A stretch of DNA of 64,000 nucleotides from Canna indica (GCA_034359265.1 CP136891.1:11546501-11610500), one strand, 5' to 3'; numbered from the stretch's first letter, positions 22,867-33,270 are shown. Notes: generated from the letters alone by a model not told the origin. A program made the numbers and translations.

Positions 22867-23856
22867 TGTCCGGCCACTGTAGAAGGTCCGGCGGCGGCCA
22901 TCGGCCGCCCGCCGCCGGCCGAAACCCTAGAAATAGGGTTTCGATCGGATTGATTCCCGCCGGCCGCAGGGAAGAGACGGCCGGCCGATCAACATACCTG
23001 AACAAGTCGGCAGCAGCGGGAGGAGGAAGAGGTGTCGTCGGCTTCGTTGGCGTCGTCGGCGTCGGCAGCAGCGGCGAGAGGCGTCGGCAGGAGCGGCGGC
23101 GGCAACAGCGGAAGGAAGAAGGGTTGGGCGCGAGAGTGTGCCCTATATAAACTTATCAGCAACGGCTCACTCGCCCGTTAGAAAGCCGTTGCTAATAAGT
23201 TATCATCAGCAACAGCTCACTTGTCCGTTAGCAAGCCGTTGCTGATAATTAAAATATCAGCAACGACTCACCTTTCCGTCAGAAAGTCGTTGCTGATAAT
23301 TAAAATAATCAGCAACGGCTCGGGTTTCCGTTAGAACGCCATTGCAGATACAAATATCTGCAACGGCTCGAGCGGCCGTTGCTGATAGCCGTTGCTGAAG
23401 ACCTAATTTCTAGTAGTGCCGTGAGAAAATGTTAGGGGTATTTTAGTACCTGTGAGAAAATACTATGGGCATTTTAGTACTTGTGAGAAAACGTCGGGGG
23501 GCATTTTAGTACTAGGGAGAAAACGTCTTGACTTGCATGTGCGCCACATATCCACGTCATCAGTCTAAGTCGTCAGCCACATCAGCTCCATTATCCCTCC
23601 ATTAATGTCGTTTATCTATAGGGGCATTTTTGTACCTAATTTCATAATGTCATGAGTATTTTTTATCAAAAAAAAACCTTAGGGGCATTTTAGTACCTGT
23701 GAAAAAATATTAGAGGTATTTTTGTATCTTTTCCCTATAAAATATAATACTTAAGTTTTTTTTGGGCACTTAAAAGACATCTTTAATCAGTTTATTTTGC
23801 ATTACTTTAAGATACATGATATGATAATAATTATTGTTCAATGTTTGTTTGTAAAA

Positions 23857-25095
23857 AAAAGAAAAATGTACAAAACTATTCCTAACGTTTTCTCTCGAGT
23901 ACTAAAATATCCATAAGGTTTTTTTGGATCAGAAATACCCCCGACGTTATTGAATTGAGGATAAAAATGACCCTATAAGTAAACGGTGTTAATAGAGGGT
24001 TAACGGAGCTAACATGGTTGATGACTGAGATTGATGACATGGACACGTGGCGTGCAGGCATACCAAGACGTTTTCTCACGGGTACTAAAATGCCCCTAAC
24101 ATTTTCTCACAAGTACTAAAGTGCCTCTAACGTTTTGTTTTGAGGCTAAAATCCCCTTAAGGTTATTGATAATGCTACAAAAATGACACTCAAACTAACT
24201 TCTGCTAAGTGAGACTTGACAGAGATATCGTGGATGCTACTAAGATGTTGACTTTACACGTGGTGCACATACAAATAGCACATTGTCATGCAAGCGACAC
24301 GTAAGATATAACATATAACGTAGGCATGATAATAAAAAATTGAAAATTTGGTTAATCGAAAAATCAATTTGAAATCGAACCGAATTTTTCGGTTAACCGA
24401 TCCGACGATTTCGATTTCAGTTTTTATTTTCTAAATTTTTTGATTTTCGATTTTGATTTTGGTTAGCTTCGTTATCCCTCCATTTATAAAAACTGAAGTC
24501 GAAACCGACAAATCGGTTAATTGAAAAATTCGATTCGATTTCGGACCATTTGTTCGGTTAATCGAATTTTCAATTTTTTTTTGCTGATACCTACGTTGTA
24601 TCTTACGTGTCGCTTGCATGGCAAGTTGCTCTTAATTTATATATGTGTCACGTGCAAAGTCAATATCCTAGTTAGCATTTATAACATCTATGTTAATTAG
24701 TCTTACTTAACATAAGTTAGCTTGGGTGTCATTTTTGTACCATTTTCAATAACATTAGGAGTATTTTAACTCCAAAATAAATGTTAGGGGAATTTTAGTA
24801 CCCATGAAAAAACGTTAAAGATATTTTAGTACTCGTGAGAAAATTTTATGGGCATTTTAGTACATGTGAGAAAACGTTAAGGATATTTTAGTACCATTGA
24901 AAAAATATCTTGGTCTGCATGCGCACCATATGTCCACGTCATCAGTCTTAGTCATCAGTCACGTTAGCTCTGTTATCCCTTCATTAACGTTGTTTACCTA
25001 TAAGGTCATTTTTGTACTCAATTTCATAACGTAAGGGGTATATTTGATTAAAAAAATATTAGAGGTATTTTAGTATCCGTGGAAAAATGTTATGA

Positions 25096-25130
<35 letters not shown>
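23857..25130. mobile_element. Second foldback element of the same family
   Basis: From GAAAAATGTACAAAACTATT the sequence follows the left arm of the 15343-23736 element almost feature by feature, including the shared GATGTTGACTTTACACGTG block. After a loop it returns as the inverted arm to about 25095, where the expected terminus is replaced by a (TA)n run (about 25095-25128). It begins only 120 bp after the first copy. A target duplication cannot be read because the right end is lost. Confidence 0.8.
24321..24593. mobile_element. AACCG-type hAT remnant in the loop of foldback copy 2
   Basis: The ends TAGGCATGATAA and TTGCTGATACCTA are imperfect inverted repeats of the TAGGG-TG-AA hAT type. 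The interior is rich in CGGTTAAC/AACCGA motifs like the element at 11497-12929. It carries no coding sequence. The flanking bases form part of the foldback arms, so a separate target duplication cannot be recognised. Confidence 0.5.
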
Positions 25131-25131
<1 letters not shown>

Positions 25132-25379
25132 TACTATGAATTTGGAAAAAAAATATGCACATGAGACAATATGACCCTTTTTTATTACTCCAATTTGAAG
25201 CAATAAGATATTAGTACAATGATATAAGCAGGTTTGTTCTATGCTAGAATGGAGTCAAGTGGACTCACACGCTGAGCATAGAACACGTGTCCCACTAAAA
25301 CTTCATTATTTTTAATTAAAGATGGAGGGTATGTGTCCACCATATTACTAAAATTTTCCAAACTCTCATAACACTCTGG

Positions 25380-25553
25380 CCTCGTTCCTCAAGGTCCCCT
25401 TTTGAACCCAAACACAAAACTAAAAAGAGAGCAGCAAACACAGACCAATTCCCTACACTCACCTTCCCCAGCCAACAATTCTCAGTCCCTGATGCTGCAC
25501 GCACCACAACCCAAATCATGGCAAAGCTTAATCCTTTCCTTCTCCAGGTTCTT
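25380..25553 (+). other. Possible captured leader and first exon next to the left TIR
   Basis: A C-rich, leader-like stretch leads to ATGGCAAAGCTTAATCC (M-A-K-L-N-P-F-L-L-Q) and then CTCCAG|GTTCTTGCC, a plausible splice donor. Downstream is T-rich intron-like sequence. Composition differs from the surrounding element, and placement just inside a MULE TIR is where captured gene pieces are often found. I do not recognise the gene. Confidence 0.35.
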
Positions 25554-26409
25554 GCCCTAAAAGTATTATTTTTATGAGATTCACGTGACTTGATTGCATC
25601 TTCTTTAATTATTGCTTCTTTTTGTTTGGAGTTCGAATCTAGAAAAAAAATCTTCTTTTTTCCCTTGATTGTGAACTTGTTCTCCTCCTTATGATCTCAA
25701 CTAGTTTAATATGCAAGAAAGAGCAGAATTTCTAGCTCCCTGGTTCTTGAAATGAGCTGTGTTTGGTCTCTTGCAACATTGTAAAATCACTATTTCAACA
25801 CTGTAAGATCTCAACAACTCAATAAACATGTTATGATTCACAAATATCTTCTAGATTAAAATCAAAATCAGAATTTATGGTACTTAAATGTAAAAATAAA
25901 ATGTTTCTAATGGATGAAAAAGTTTGCTACAGTAAATTATAAAAAAACAACAACAAAATTACACCGGATTAATTAAAGTATTCCAGGATAAGAAACAACC
26001 CAAATTAATACATCATTTGTCAAAATAACTACCCTAAAAAAATAAAAAACACAAATAATCCACTCATATTGAAATGTCCACCAATGTCACCGGTCATAGG
26101 ACTCAAAATTGCAAATGGTGAAGCATATGACCATAAAGGTTCATTCACACCAAGTTGAGATGCATTTGACAATCGTTGAGAAAGATGACAAACCGAAGAT
26201 TGAAATGGTTGGGCACTCAACGCTCCACCTTGTGATGATTGAGAGGGACACTCCTTCCCAATTGATTGTGAGCTTTGCCCTTTCCTTTTTAAAGCCTTTG
26301 TAGTTCTCTCTTAAAATAATTGTCCAAATGCACAAATAGAAAATTAGGCATTAGTATTAAGAAAAAATATATTTTAAAGAAAATGTATATAAGTTAAATT
26401 GAAAATCAC

Positions 26410-28626
26410 TTACTTAAGCTTTGAACTCCGTATTTTTTTTGTTTTCTTCTTATTATCCCAATGTCGCTTATGAGCATCAGTAATTCCTTTTGATTTGACA
26501 TGAAGTGGATTACGTTTGGAAAGATTTTTTATCTGAGGTTCAACTTCATTGGCAATCAAATCATCACAAGTAGTTGAATCATGTAAGTTCATATTCTTCA
26601 ACCAAGCATCAATGTTTTCACCAACACTATCAAGAAACTCATAAAATATTCTTCTAGTTTCCTCGTAAGACTTGGCCCGCATGATAATTTCATTAGCTCT
26701 TTTCATTCCATTACTAACAGATGTCATCTCAGATACATATGTACTATTATTACCATTGCCATCCAATGCACTTTTGTTTTCATTGATCACTCTATTTTTT
26801 GCATCTTTAGTCCATCGCCTTAAGATGTACCTATTCGGTATGGCATTGAGATTTACAACATCAAGGACCTTTAAAGCATGCTTGCATAGTATCCCGATGG
26901 TCTCAAATTTATGGCAACTATCCTTTATTTCCAAATTTTGACAATCATACATAACACTCTTAATTCTTGAAGTTCCACCGTGAGTTCTCATATAGAACAA
27001 CCTCATTGAAGAAATAAAGTGTGTGATTTGTTCGGTGAACTCAATGCCCATTGTATCTTTTAGCTCCTTCTAAAATAAATTAAAGATATTAAGTGTATAA
27101 ACTTTAGCAGCATGCTGAAGTAGTAGATTATTTTCCACAAGAAGTGCAGGCTTGTTGTGGTGACAAAGAGTGTCATTTTCCTTCTTTTTCAGTCGCAAAT
27201 TATCTTGAACTTGTTCATAACCAACAACACAATCAAGTAAAGAAGCTATTGCATTACCATTTTTTTTTCAGAGCCGTGTTAGTGCCCTCACTCCTTGATG
27301 TAGCTAAAAGTTCGGCACTAATGTGTTATTACTAAAAACAGTGGCCCATTTATGCCGCTGGTTATACATTGTATTGAACCAATATTTTTCACCAATATCA
27401 TAGTTCTCCATCATTTTTTTCCATGTCGCATTAAATTCTTCTTCAAAGTCACAATAATTCATGCACTTTCCCCATAAAAACTTAAATCTTCAATTACCAT
27501 TCAAAGTACCAAAATGTGACGGGGCATTTTGATTAATGTGCCACTGACATAACCGATGGTGTGAACACGAGAAAACTATTTGAATTGCAATCATTGCTTG
27601 ACATTGGTTTGTGAAAATCATATAAGGTTGTTTACCACCCATGGACTCAAGAAACACCTTAAACAACCATTCAAGGGAACTCTTAGTTTCATCGGATAAA
27701 AATGCAAGACCAAACATGACATTTTCATTATGATGATTGATACCAACAAAAGGGGCGCATACGAGTCCATACTTATTCGTCCTATAAGTAGTGTCAAATG
27801 ATAGCACATCACCAAAAAATTCATAATCAATTCGACATCTATTATCCCGAAAGAAAAAGTTCATGAGCCGTTTTTCATCATCAACTTCAACATTCCAAAA
27901 AAAATTGGACTCATTGTTTGACTTATTCAAGAAGTGCTGAACTAATTCAATAGAATCTTCATTCTCAATTTTTGCCTTTCTTTTTTCACGGCTAATACAA
28001 TTATATGCATCTTTAGAAATAAATCCTACATTCTGCCTCCCACCTGCCCAATTTTCCATGAGACCAACTGCTCTTGACAAAGGAATTTTATTTTTCACCG
28101 TTGAGTTCAACATCACCAAATTTTCATATGATATTTTCCATGTTGATCTCAACAAATATGCTTGATCTATAGGATACAATTCATGATTATGTTCTTCATC
28201 AAAAAATTTCACCTTCCAAACCAACTCTCCCTTGTGGCGACCAATTTTAAGTTTTGCCTTGCAACCACGTCTAGATGATGTCTTTTGATAAGCTAGTATT
28301 TTTTTCTCAGAGCACTTATTGTTTGAAAAACCTTCACACGAACAAAAATAAAATTTTCCAATGATCCATGTCCCATCTCTTGATTTTACGTTCTTGGCCA
28401 ATCTCACACTAAAACCTTTTATACCAGCATATTTACAATATAATGCATATGCTATGAATTCATCTTCTAAAATTTCACCAACTGCTAATTGATTATTCAC
28501 TTCTTCAATAGTTAAGTAAAGAGATTCTACCTTGCGACGAGCAGCTTCCAATCGATCTTCAATTGACATTGATTCTTTCAACTCAATATTATTAGGCATA
28601 TCTTCATCTTGATTGGAAATATTCAA
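26410..28626 (-). pseudogene. Broken FAR1-like MULE transposase (Jittery/FRS type)
   Basis: This is the resident transposase of the MULE. Upstream (28626-27490) it has a FAR1 DNA-binding zinc domain (YFCSCEGF ... RRGCKAKL ... HNHEL) and the start of the MULE core: SFDTTYRTN keeps the first catalytic Asp, but the position normally read as TDQ is TNQCQAM, an Asp-to-Asn loss. A TGA near 27490 ends this frame. From 27480 to 27052 the reading continues with at least two frameshifts (around the SRSEGTNTALKKKW stretch) and a TAG before KELKDTMG. The last part (27051-26410) has the SWIM zinc finger, in which the usual CxC reads DSC. A further upstream exon ending ...EEYFLDNIP probably lies at about 30279-30320, with the solo LTR in the intron between. 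It cannot make active enzyme. Confidence 0.88.
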
Positions 28627-28723
28627 ATCTGAAGAAAAAAATAGTGTAAAAGAATAATTAAATCAATTTAGAGATTTTAAGTTTTATCATTAACATCACA
28701 ATAAATTAATTTATAATTACAAT

Positions 28724-30257
28724 TGTTGGCGAAATGACGACACTAGAGGGGGGTGAATAGTGTGTTTACTAAGTCGATTCACCTAATTTTACTTTTAATC
28801 GTTTTTTGGATTGACTTAGGCGGTTTGCAATTCAATGAATGCGGAAGCGATAATAAACAGTTAAGCACAAATAAAAAGCAATGCAAACACAAGTGATTTA
28901 TAGTGGTTCGGCCCCAATGCCTACTCTACTATCTAAGCACCCCTCTTAGGATTTCTAAACTAGTTTTACTAGCTAGATTAATTTATGTTTCCCTTACACA
29001 CGAGGACTTTTCATCGAAAAGTCTCACTCTCGACCTAAGGTACTTGCACACCCGAAAGTCTCCGTCTTCTTATCGAGAGCATTTATCCCACCTCAACCCT
29101 AAGGGACAACAAAATTAATCCTAGTAAACACTCAGTTTACACAAGTGACTTTACACCTAACACCAGGTAACCACTTTACACAACCAAGACCTAATCACAA
29201 GGTCTTCTACAAACCCAAAACAAATAAACGTTCAACAGTAAAATACACAATGAAAAGAGGCTAAATGATAAATACAATATTAACTACTCTTTTCAGGCCT
29301 TCAAAACCTCCAACTCGTCAAGTCGTTGAGCTTGAACAAAATCTCGAGTTGAGGAAGCAAACGACGCTTGAAGAAGAACTCGTAGAAGTAGCAGAGCGCG
29401 CTTGATCAATCTTTGGAAGGCTTTGATCTTCCTTTTAATAGCTCAATAAAATCTGTAATAGAGAAGGAAGAAGAACAAATGAATCATACCTGGGTGTATT
29501 TATACCCAGGTGAAGAAACGAAGTTCAACGAATAGAAAATTATCCGTTATAGGCCGCCGATCGAAGCGTCGGTCGAAGCATCGGTCGACCGGTCCTTCGA
29601 CTGCTCATTTTTTCCTTGTGGTCGATCGACCGCCGAGTCGACAGCCAGACACGGATCGTGCGATCCACGATCTTCGACCGATGTGATCACGCGTCGCGCT
29701 TATATGCAGGTCGGTCGACCGATTGGTCGACCGCCAGCTTCGGGCAGATTCTGCCTCCATTCGGTCGACCGACGCGATCTTTTGTCACGGGTGTCAATAG
29801 GTCGGTCGACCAACGGGTCGATCGCCCGAGCTACTGCCCATTTTGGGCTTCCATCAGTCGATTGCTCAATCGATCGAAGTAGCTCTACTACCTTTTTTAC
29901 CTTCGGTCGGTCGACCGAACCTAGGCTAAATGTTATTTCTTCAACCTATTTCTTCCGCGCTTCATTTTCGGGTTCCGGCTTTTAATGAGCATCATCTTGG
30001 AGAGCTTTTGACTTGATATTTGGACTCATCCAAGCGACTTGGGTGCACTCGTCGATCTTCGAGAAACTTCTATGACGAACCTGAGCGCGATGATCAATGT
30101 CCTTTCGATTTCGCGATTTCTTCGATCGAGGACATCGAACGCTAGTCGATATGAAACCTGAAGGATATTCTCAATGAAATCATTAGTTCCATGTTTGTTA
30201 TCATCAAAACCATCAAGATCGAGATTAAAGCTAAGGTTGAAAACCTAAAGCCAACAA
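28724..30257. mobile_element. Solo LTR, 1534 bp, TSD ACAAT
   Basis: It starts TGTTGG and ends CCAACA, and is flanked by identical ACAAT at 28719-28723 and 30258-30262. No second LTR, primer-binding site, polypurine tract or gag-pol sequence is present, so it is a solo LTR. It contains the CTAGAGGGGGGTGAATAG motif seen in plant LTR elements and a block (29560-29920) dense in GGTCGGTCGACCGA palindromes. It sits in an intron of the MULE transposase gene. Confidence 0.88.
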
Positions 30258-30827
30258 CAATTACAAACCTGGAATATTATCAAGAAAATATTCTTCTATC
30301 GTAAGATTTTTCCTTTTTTTTCAAATTAAATACACTTTTGGATGGCTCCGTAGAATGTATTGTAATCTGAAATACACATTTGGATGAATCATCAATTTGT
30401 GAAGAAGCTTGAAATAAATTGGAGAGTAAAAACTTAGAATAAATTGAACTAAATGTATCAGTTCAATCACCATAGAAAAGAACTAAATTAATAGGAAATT
30501 AGCTATTGTTCATACACCAAGAGTACCAGCATAAACTCAATTTCCAATCAGGCCTTCAATTTCAAAATTCTGGTTTCCACTCCAAAATTTCTACTCCAAA
30601 AATAAGCCAAGTTGAAGTTATATAAGTCATCATTTTCAAACAGAGCCCTATTACGTACTTCGAATTGTCCTCGTTGAGATCTAGAGAACTCTGTGTATTA
30701 ATATCTCTATTTCCTCTTAATCATTGCACATAGCAACTTAAAAAATAATCCAGTAGAGATGTATTTGCAAAAGCTTCTAAGATATATGTCTAATTTGACA
30801 TACAAAACAATCATAAATAATGCATTA

Positions 30828-30982
30828 AACTAAATGTATCAAACATGCATGCGGTCAACAATCTCCTTCTCATTAATTAAATAATTCTTAACTTTTAACT
30901 AAATGTATCAAACATGCATGCGGTCAGCGATCTCCTTCTCATTAATTAAATAATTCTCAACTTTTAACTAAATGTATCAAAC
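30828..30982. repeat. 69-bp tandem repeat, 2.3 copies, inside the MULE
   Basis: Units starting CTAAATGTATCAAAC lie at 30830, 30899 and 30968. The first two are near-identical through CATGCATGCGGTCA and TTCTCATTAATTAAATAATT. The third is cut off where the LRX-derived sequence starts. Confidence 0.9.
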
Positions 30983-30997
30983 CTTTGTGCCGCAAGG

Positions 30998-31330
30998 AGG
31001 TTGGAGTTCAAGTGGAAGAGGGCGTCTCCGTCATTGAGGTCGACACCAGCGACGACAGTGAGGTAGGGGTTAGTAGAGGAGGCGGCGCAGAAGACAACAC
31101 AGTCGGACTCAAACGTCGGGCGACCAAGTTGCCGACGAGGTAAGCAAGCTCCTTTGGGAGGTATCCCGTGACGTCTCCGTCGTTGAGATCAACGTCGACG
31201 ACGGTGAGGTAGCGGTGGCGCAGAAGACTCCGAAGTAGGACCCAAACGTCGGATGACCAAGATGCAACAGAGAGGGAGACGAAGACCAAAGACAATGCAG
31301 CGGTGAAGTCGGAAGACGAAACGCCTGCAA
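30998..31330 (-). pseudogene. Captured leucine-rich-repeat extensin (LRX) gene fragments, two rearranged copies
   Basis: The minus strand carries two related pieces. The upstream one (about 31330-31135) reads, across frames, GHPTFGSYFGVFC and then YLTVVDVDLNDGDVTGYLPK and ELAYL. The downstream one (about 31128-30998) reads PTFESDCVVFC, NPYLTVVAGVDLNDGD and ALFHLNSN. Plant LRX/PEX cell-wall proteins have in order a CSYxGVFC motif, a LTVVAGIDLNHxDIAGYLP motif and ALFHLNSNRFCG just before their leucine-rich repeats. The pieces thus look like a duplicated, internally deleted and frameshifted part of one LRX gene lying just inside the right TIR. No extensin Ser-Pro4 repeats are present and no functional product is expected. 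Confidence 0.8.
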
Positions 31331-31539
31331 ACGCCTGTGGAGAAGTGGGGAGTGGAACAGTCACTGTCCACGGGAGGGAGAAAGAGATTGTTGATCGCAT
31401 GCATGTTAAAAGTTATTCAATTACTATAATACCCTCCATCTTTAATTAAAAGTAATGAAATTTTAGTGGGACACATGATCTGTGCTCAGCGTGTGAGTCC
31501 ACTGGACTCCATTCTAGCATAGAACAAACCATATAAGCG

Positions 31540-32601
31540 ATACAAGTCTGAAAAATACCGCAATATCTTGAATCTATGTCAAAACCTTTATGACTCATTG
31601 TTTTCACTAGACAGTTTTCATGTGACGTATTGCTTGCGGTAGTAAAATGACACTAATAATAATTTTGTTGCCTAGTATGGTAGATAACATGCAATTAATT
31701 AATCATTGTAACTATACATTATATTTGTTACTTACTCGTTGCAGACTTGCAGTATCTGTGTTTGCACGATTAACTATGATTTTAAAAATAAAACATAAAA
31801 TAAAATTTAATATTTTAATATCTCATTATATAGAATAGTCTATCTAATTTTTTATAATTTTAGAAAATAATTATTTTAAATTTTAATTATAAATTATTTT
31901 ATTTAAATTTTAACTATAATATAATTTATTTAAATTTTAATAAATTTTTAAAATTAAGTATTTGCATATCTGAATTTTCATAAATAAGTTACGATTTGAG
32001 AGTTACATAGTTAACAATAAGAATCATTAGTAAAATTAAAAAATTAGTTTAAATTAAATTATAATTTTTAATAATAATTTTTATACTAATATATTTAGGA
32101 GTAATAGTAAATATCATATATATAAATATATCATAAAATAATAAATATTAATTTGATTTGATTTATATAATTATGAAAGTGTGTAAGTATATTTATATAA
32201 TTTAATTTAAAATAATTATACATAATAATTAGATTTAATATAAAAATAAAAAATAAAAAATAAAAAAAAAATATCTTAAATTAGTAATTAATAATTATTT
32301 TTACCATAAAAACAATAGGTTTATATAGAAAAAATATAAATAAATTAAAATTCATATAAATAAATTTATAATCTAAAGTAACGTACAAAATAAAATATCA
32401 ATAAGACGTAAATCTAAAAGCAACGATAATTTTTTTATATAATAATATTAATTTGTTTCAAAATATGTATATATTATTCAAAGTAAATTTTTTGAATATA
32501 AAATTAAATTAATAACTTTTAAAAAAAAATCATCGATACCTTCTAGTAACTTATTAGCTTTGTATTGTCCTAAACATTTTGCATGACTAACAGACCCATA
32601 A
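31540..32601. other. AT-rich intergenic sequence
   Basis: From 31790 to 32520 the DNA is extremely A/T-rich, with long A and T tracts and no open frame with protein-like composition. I see no gene or element ends. It might act as a matrix-attachment-like region, but nothing specific shows this. Confidence 0.5.
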
Positions 32602-33270
32602 GGGCCTGTTTGGTACCCAGGATAAGAACCTTGTATAGTATTATATAATACTATATTATATTTGGAAGCCTGTATTAAATAATATTTGTACTAAATATAA
32701 TACCTCCTAACCTACTATAAGGGGTATTAGTAATACACCCTCGGGAGTCCTCATTAGTCTGCACTATTTCGATTCGTCTTCTCTTCTTCTTCGAACTACA
32801 CGAAAGCACAAACACTGACACCCATCCCTCCCCATCCATGTTTCTCTTCCACCTCGATCGTCGACGCCGGAGGACGCGACGAGTGAGGCAGCAACCCTCC
32901 TGTGCAACGATGAATGAGGCAGCGACTCACTCGACTCGCCGCTGCACACAGAGGTGCCTCACTCGACTCGTCGCTGCACGCGCGCCCTCTGCGCAACGAC
33001 GAGTGAGGCGCTGCCTCATTCGTCGTTGCGCAGGAGGCAGCGAGCCTCCTGCACAACGACAAGTGAGGATCGCTGCTACGCGCGCCCTCTACGCACTTGT
33101 GCCTCACTCGTCTTTGTTTCTGGACCAAATACTGTGTAATAATACAGGCTAATGCAGATATGCACCAAACACGATATAATAATAATACAATACATGCTAA
33201 TATAATATAAGCTAGTCAATGCAAGCTAATACAATACAAACTAATATAATACAGGCTTCCAAACGAGCCC
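32602..33270. mobile_element. PIF/Harbinger-type element, TSD TAA
   Basis: The left end is GGGCCTGTTTGG and the right end CCAAACGAGCCC, flanked by TAA at 32599-32601 and 33271-33273. This fits the TIR style and 3-bp TAA/TTA duplication of PIF/Harbinger (Tourist-like) elements. AT-rich arms full of TAATA motifs enclose a GC-rich core (32770-33110) of short repeats such as CAACGACGAGTGAGGC, which makes spurious Arg/Ser/Ala-rich open frames on both strands. No transposase is present. A degraded relative lies at 57627-58152. Confidence 0.87.

Larger units (their letters stand above)
21859..23418 (-). mobile_element. Non-autonomous CACTA (En/Spm) element, 1.56 kb, 3-bp TSD
   Basis: The ends are CACTACTAGAAA and TTTCTAGTAGTG, flanked by CCG at 21856-21858 and 23419-23421, the 3-bp duplication of CACTA elements. 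Subterminal regions carry many GCAACG/CGTTGC cores, about 14 on the left and 9 on the right, like the clustered transposase-binding motifs of the family. The interior keeps a transposase C-terminus on the minus strand and a GC-rich 5'-leader-like block (22860-23150). It is an internal deletion derivative inserted in the right arm of the foldback element. Confidence 0.95.
15343..23736. mobile_element. Foldback (long inverted-repeat, Mutator-like) element split by two insertions
   Basis: The left arm starts GGGAAAATGTATAAAAATAT. The right arm, read inward on the other strand, starts AGGGAAAAGATACAAAAATA, and the two stay alignable for roughly 500 bp. Identical 9-bp flanks ATAAAATAT lie at 15334-15342 and 23737-23745, the duplication size of Mutator-type transposition. 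The arms are full of short repeats of the form ACTAAAATGCCCCTAACGTTTTCTCAC. A hAT element (16047-21748) and a CACTA element (21859-23418) sit in the right arm. Subtracting them leaves about 1.1 kb with no coding capacity. Confidence 0.88.
25231..31530 (-). mobile_element. Mutator-like element (MULE), 6.3 kb, 100-bp TIRs, 9-bp TSD
   Basis: The terminal inverted repeats at 25231-25330 and 31431-31530 match over about 100 bp with roughly six differences, beginning GGTTTGTTCTATGCTAGAAT. The flanks are ATATAAGCA (25222-25230) and ATATAAGCG (31531-31539), a 9-bp target duplication with one difference. The interior encodes a FAR1/Jittery-type transposase on the minus strand, now broken. It also carries a solo LTR (28724-30257), a three-unit repeat (30828-30982), LRX gene fragments (30998-31330) and an exon-like piece beside the left TIR. 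It was once autonomous and is now probably dependent or dead. Confidence 0.93.

Noticed and set aside
22785..23150. 121-aa plus-strand open frame in the CACTA element
   Set aside because: It is antisense to the leader and C-terminal transposase remnant and is Gly/Arg-rich from GC-rich repeats.
28724..30257. Full LTR retrotransposon
   Set aside because: Only one terminal unit is present, with an exact 5-bp duplication and no gag-pol sequence, so it is a solo LTR.
32764..33152. Several overlapping open frames on both strands
   Set aside because: GC-rich short repeats in the core of a PIF/Harbinger-type element explain them; codon use is repeat-driven.
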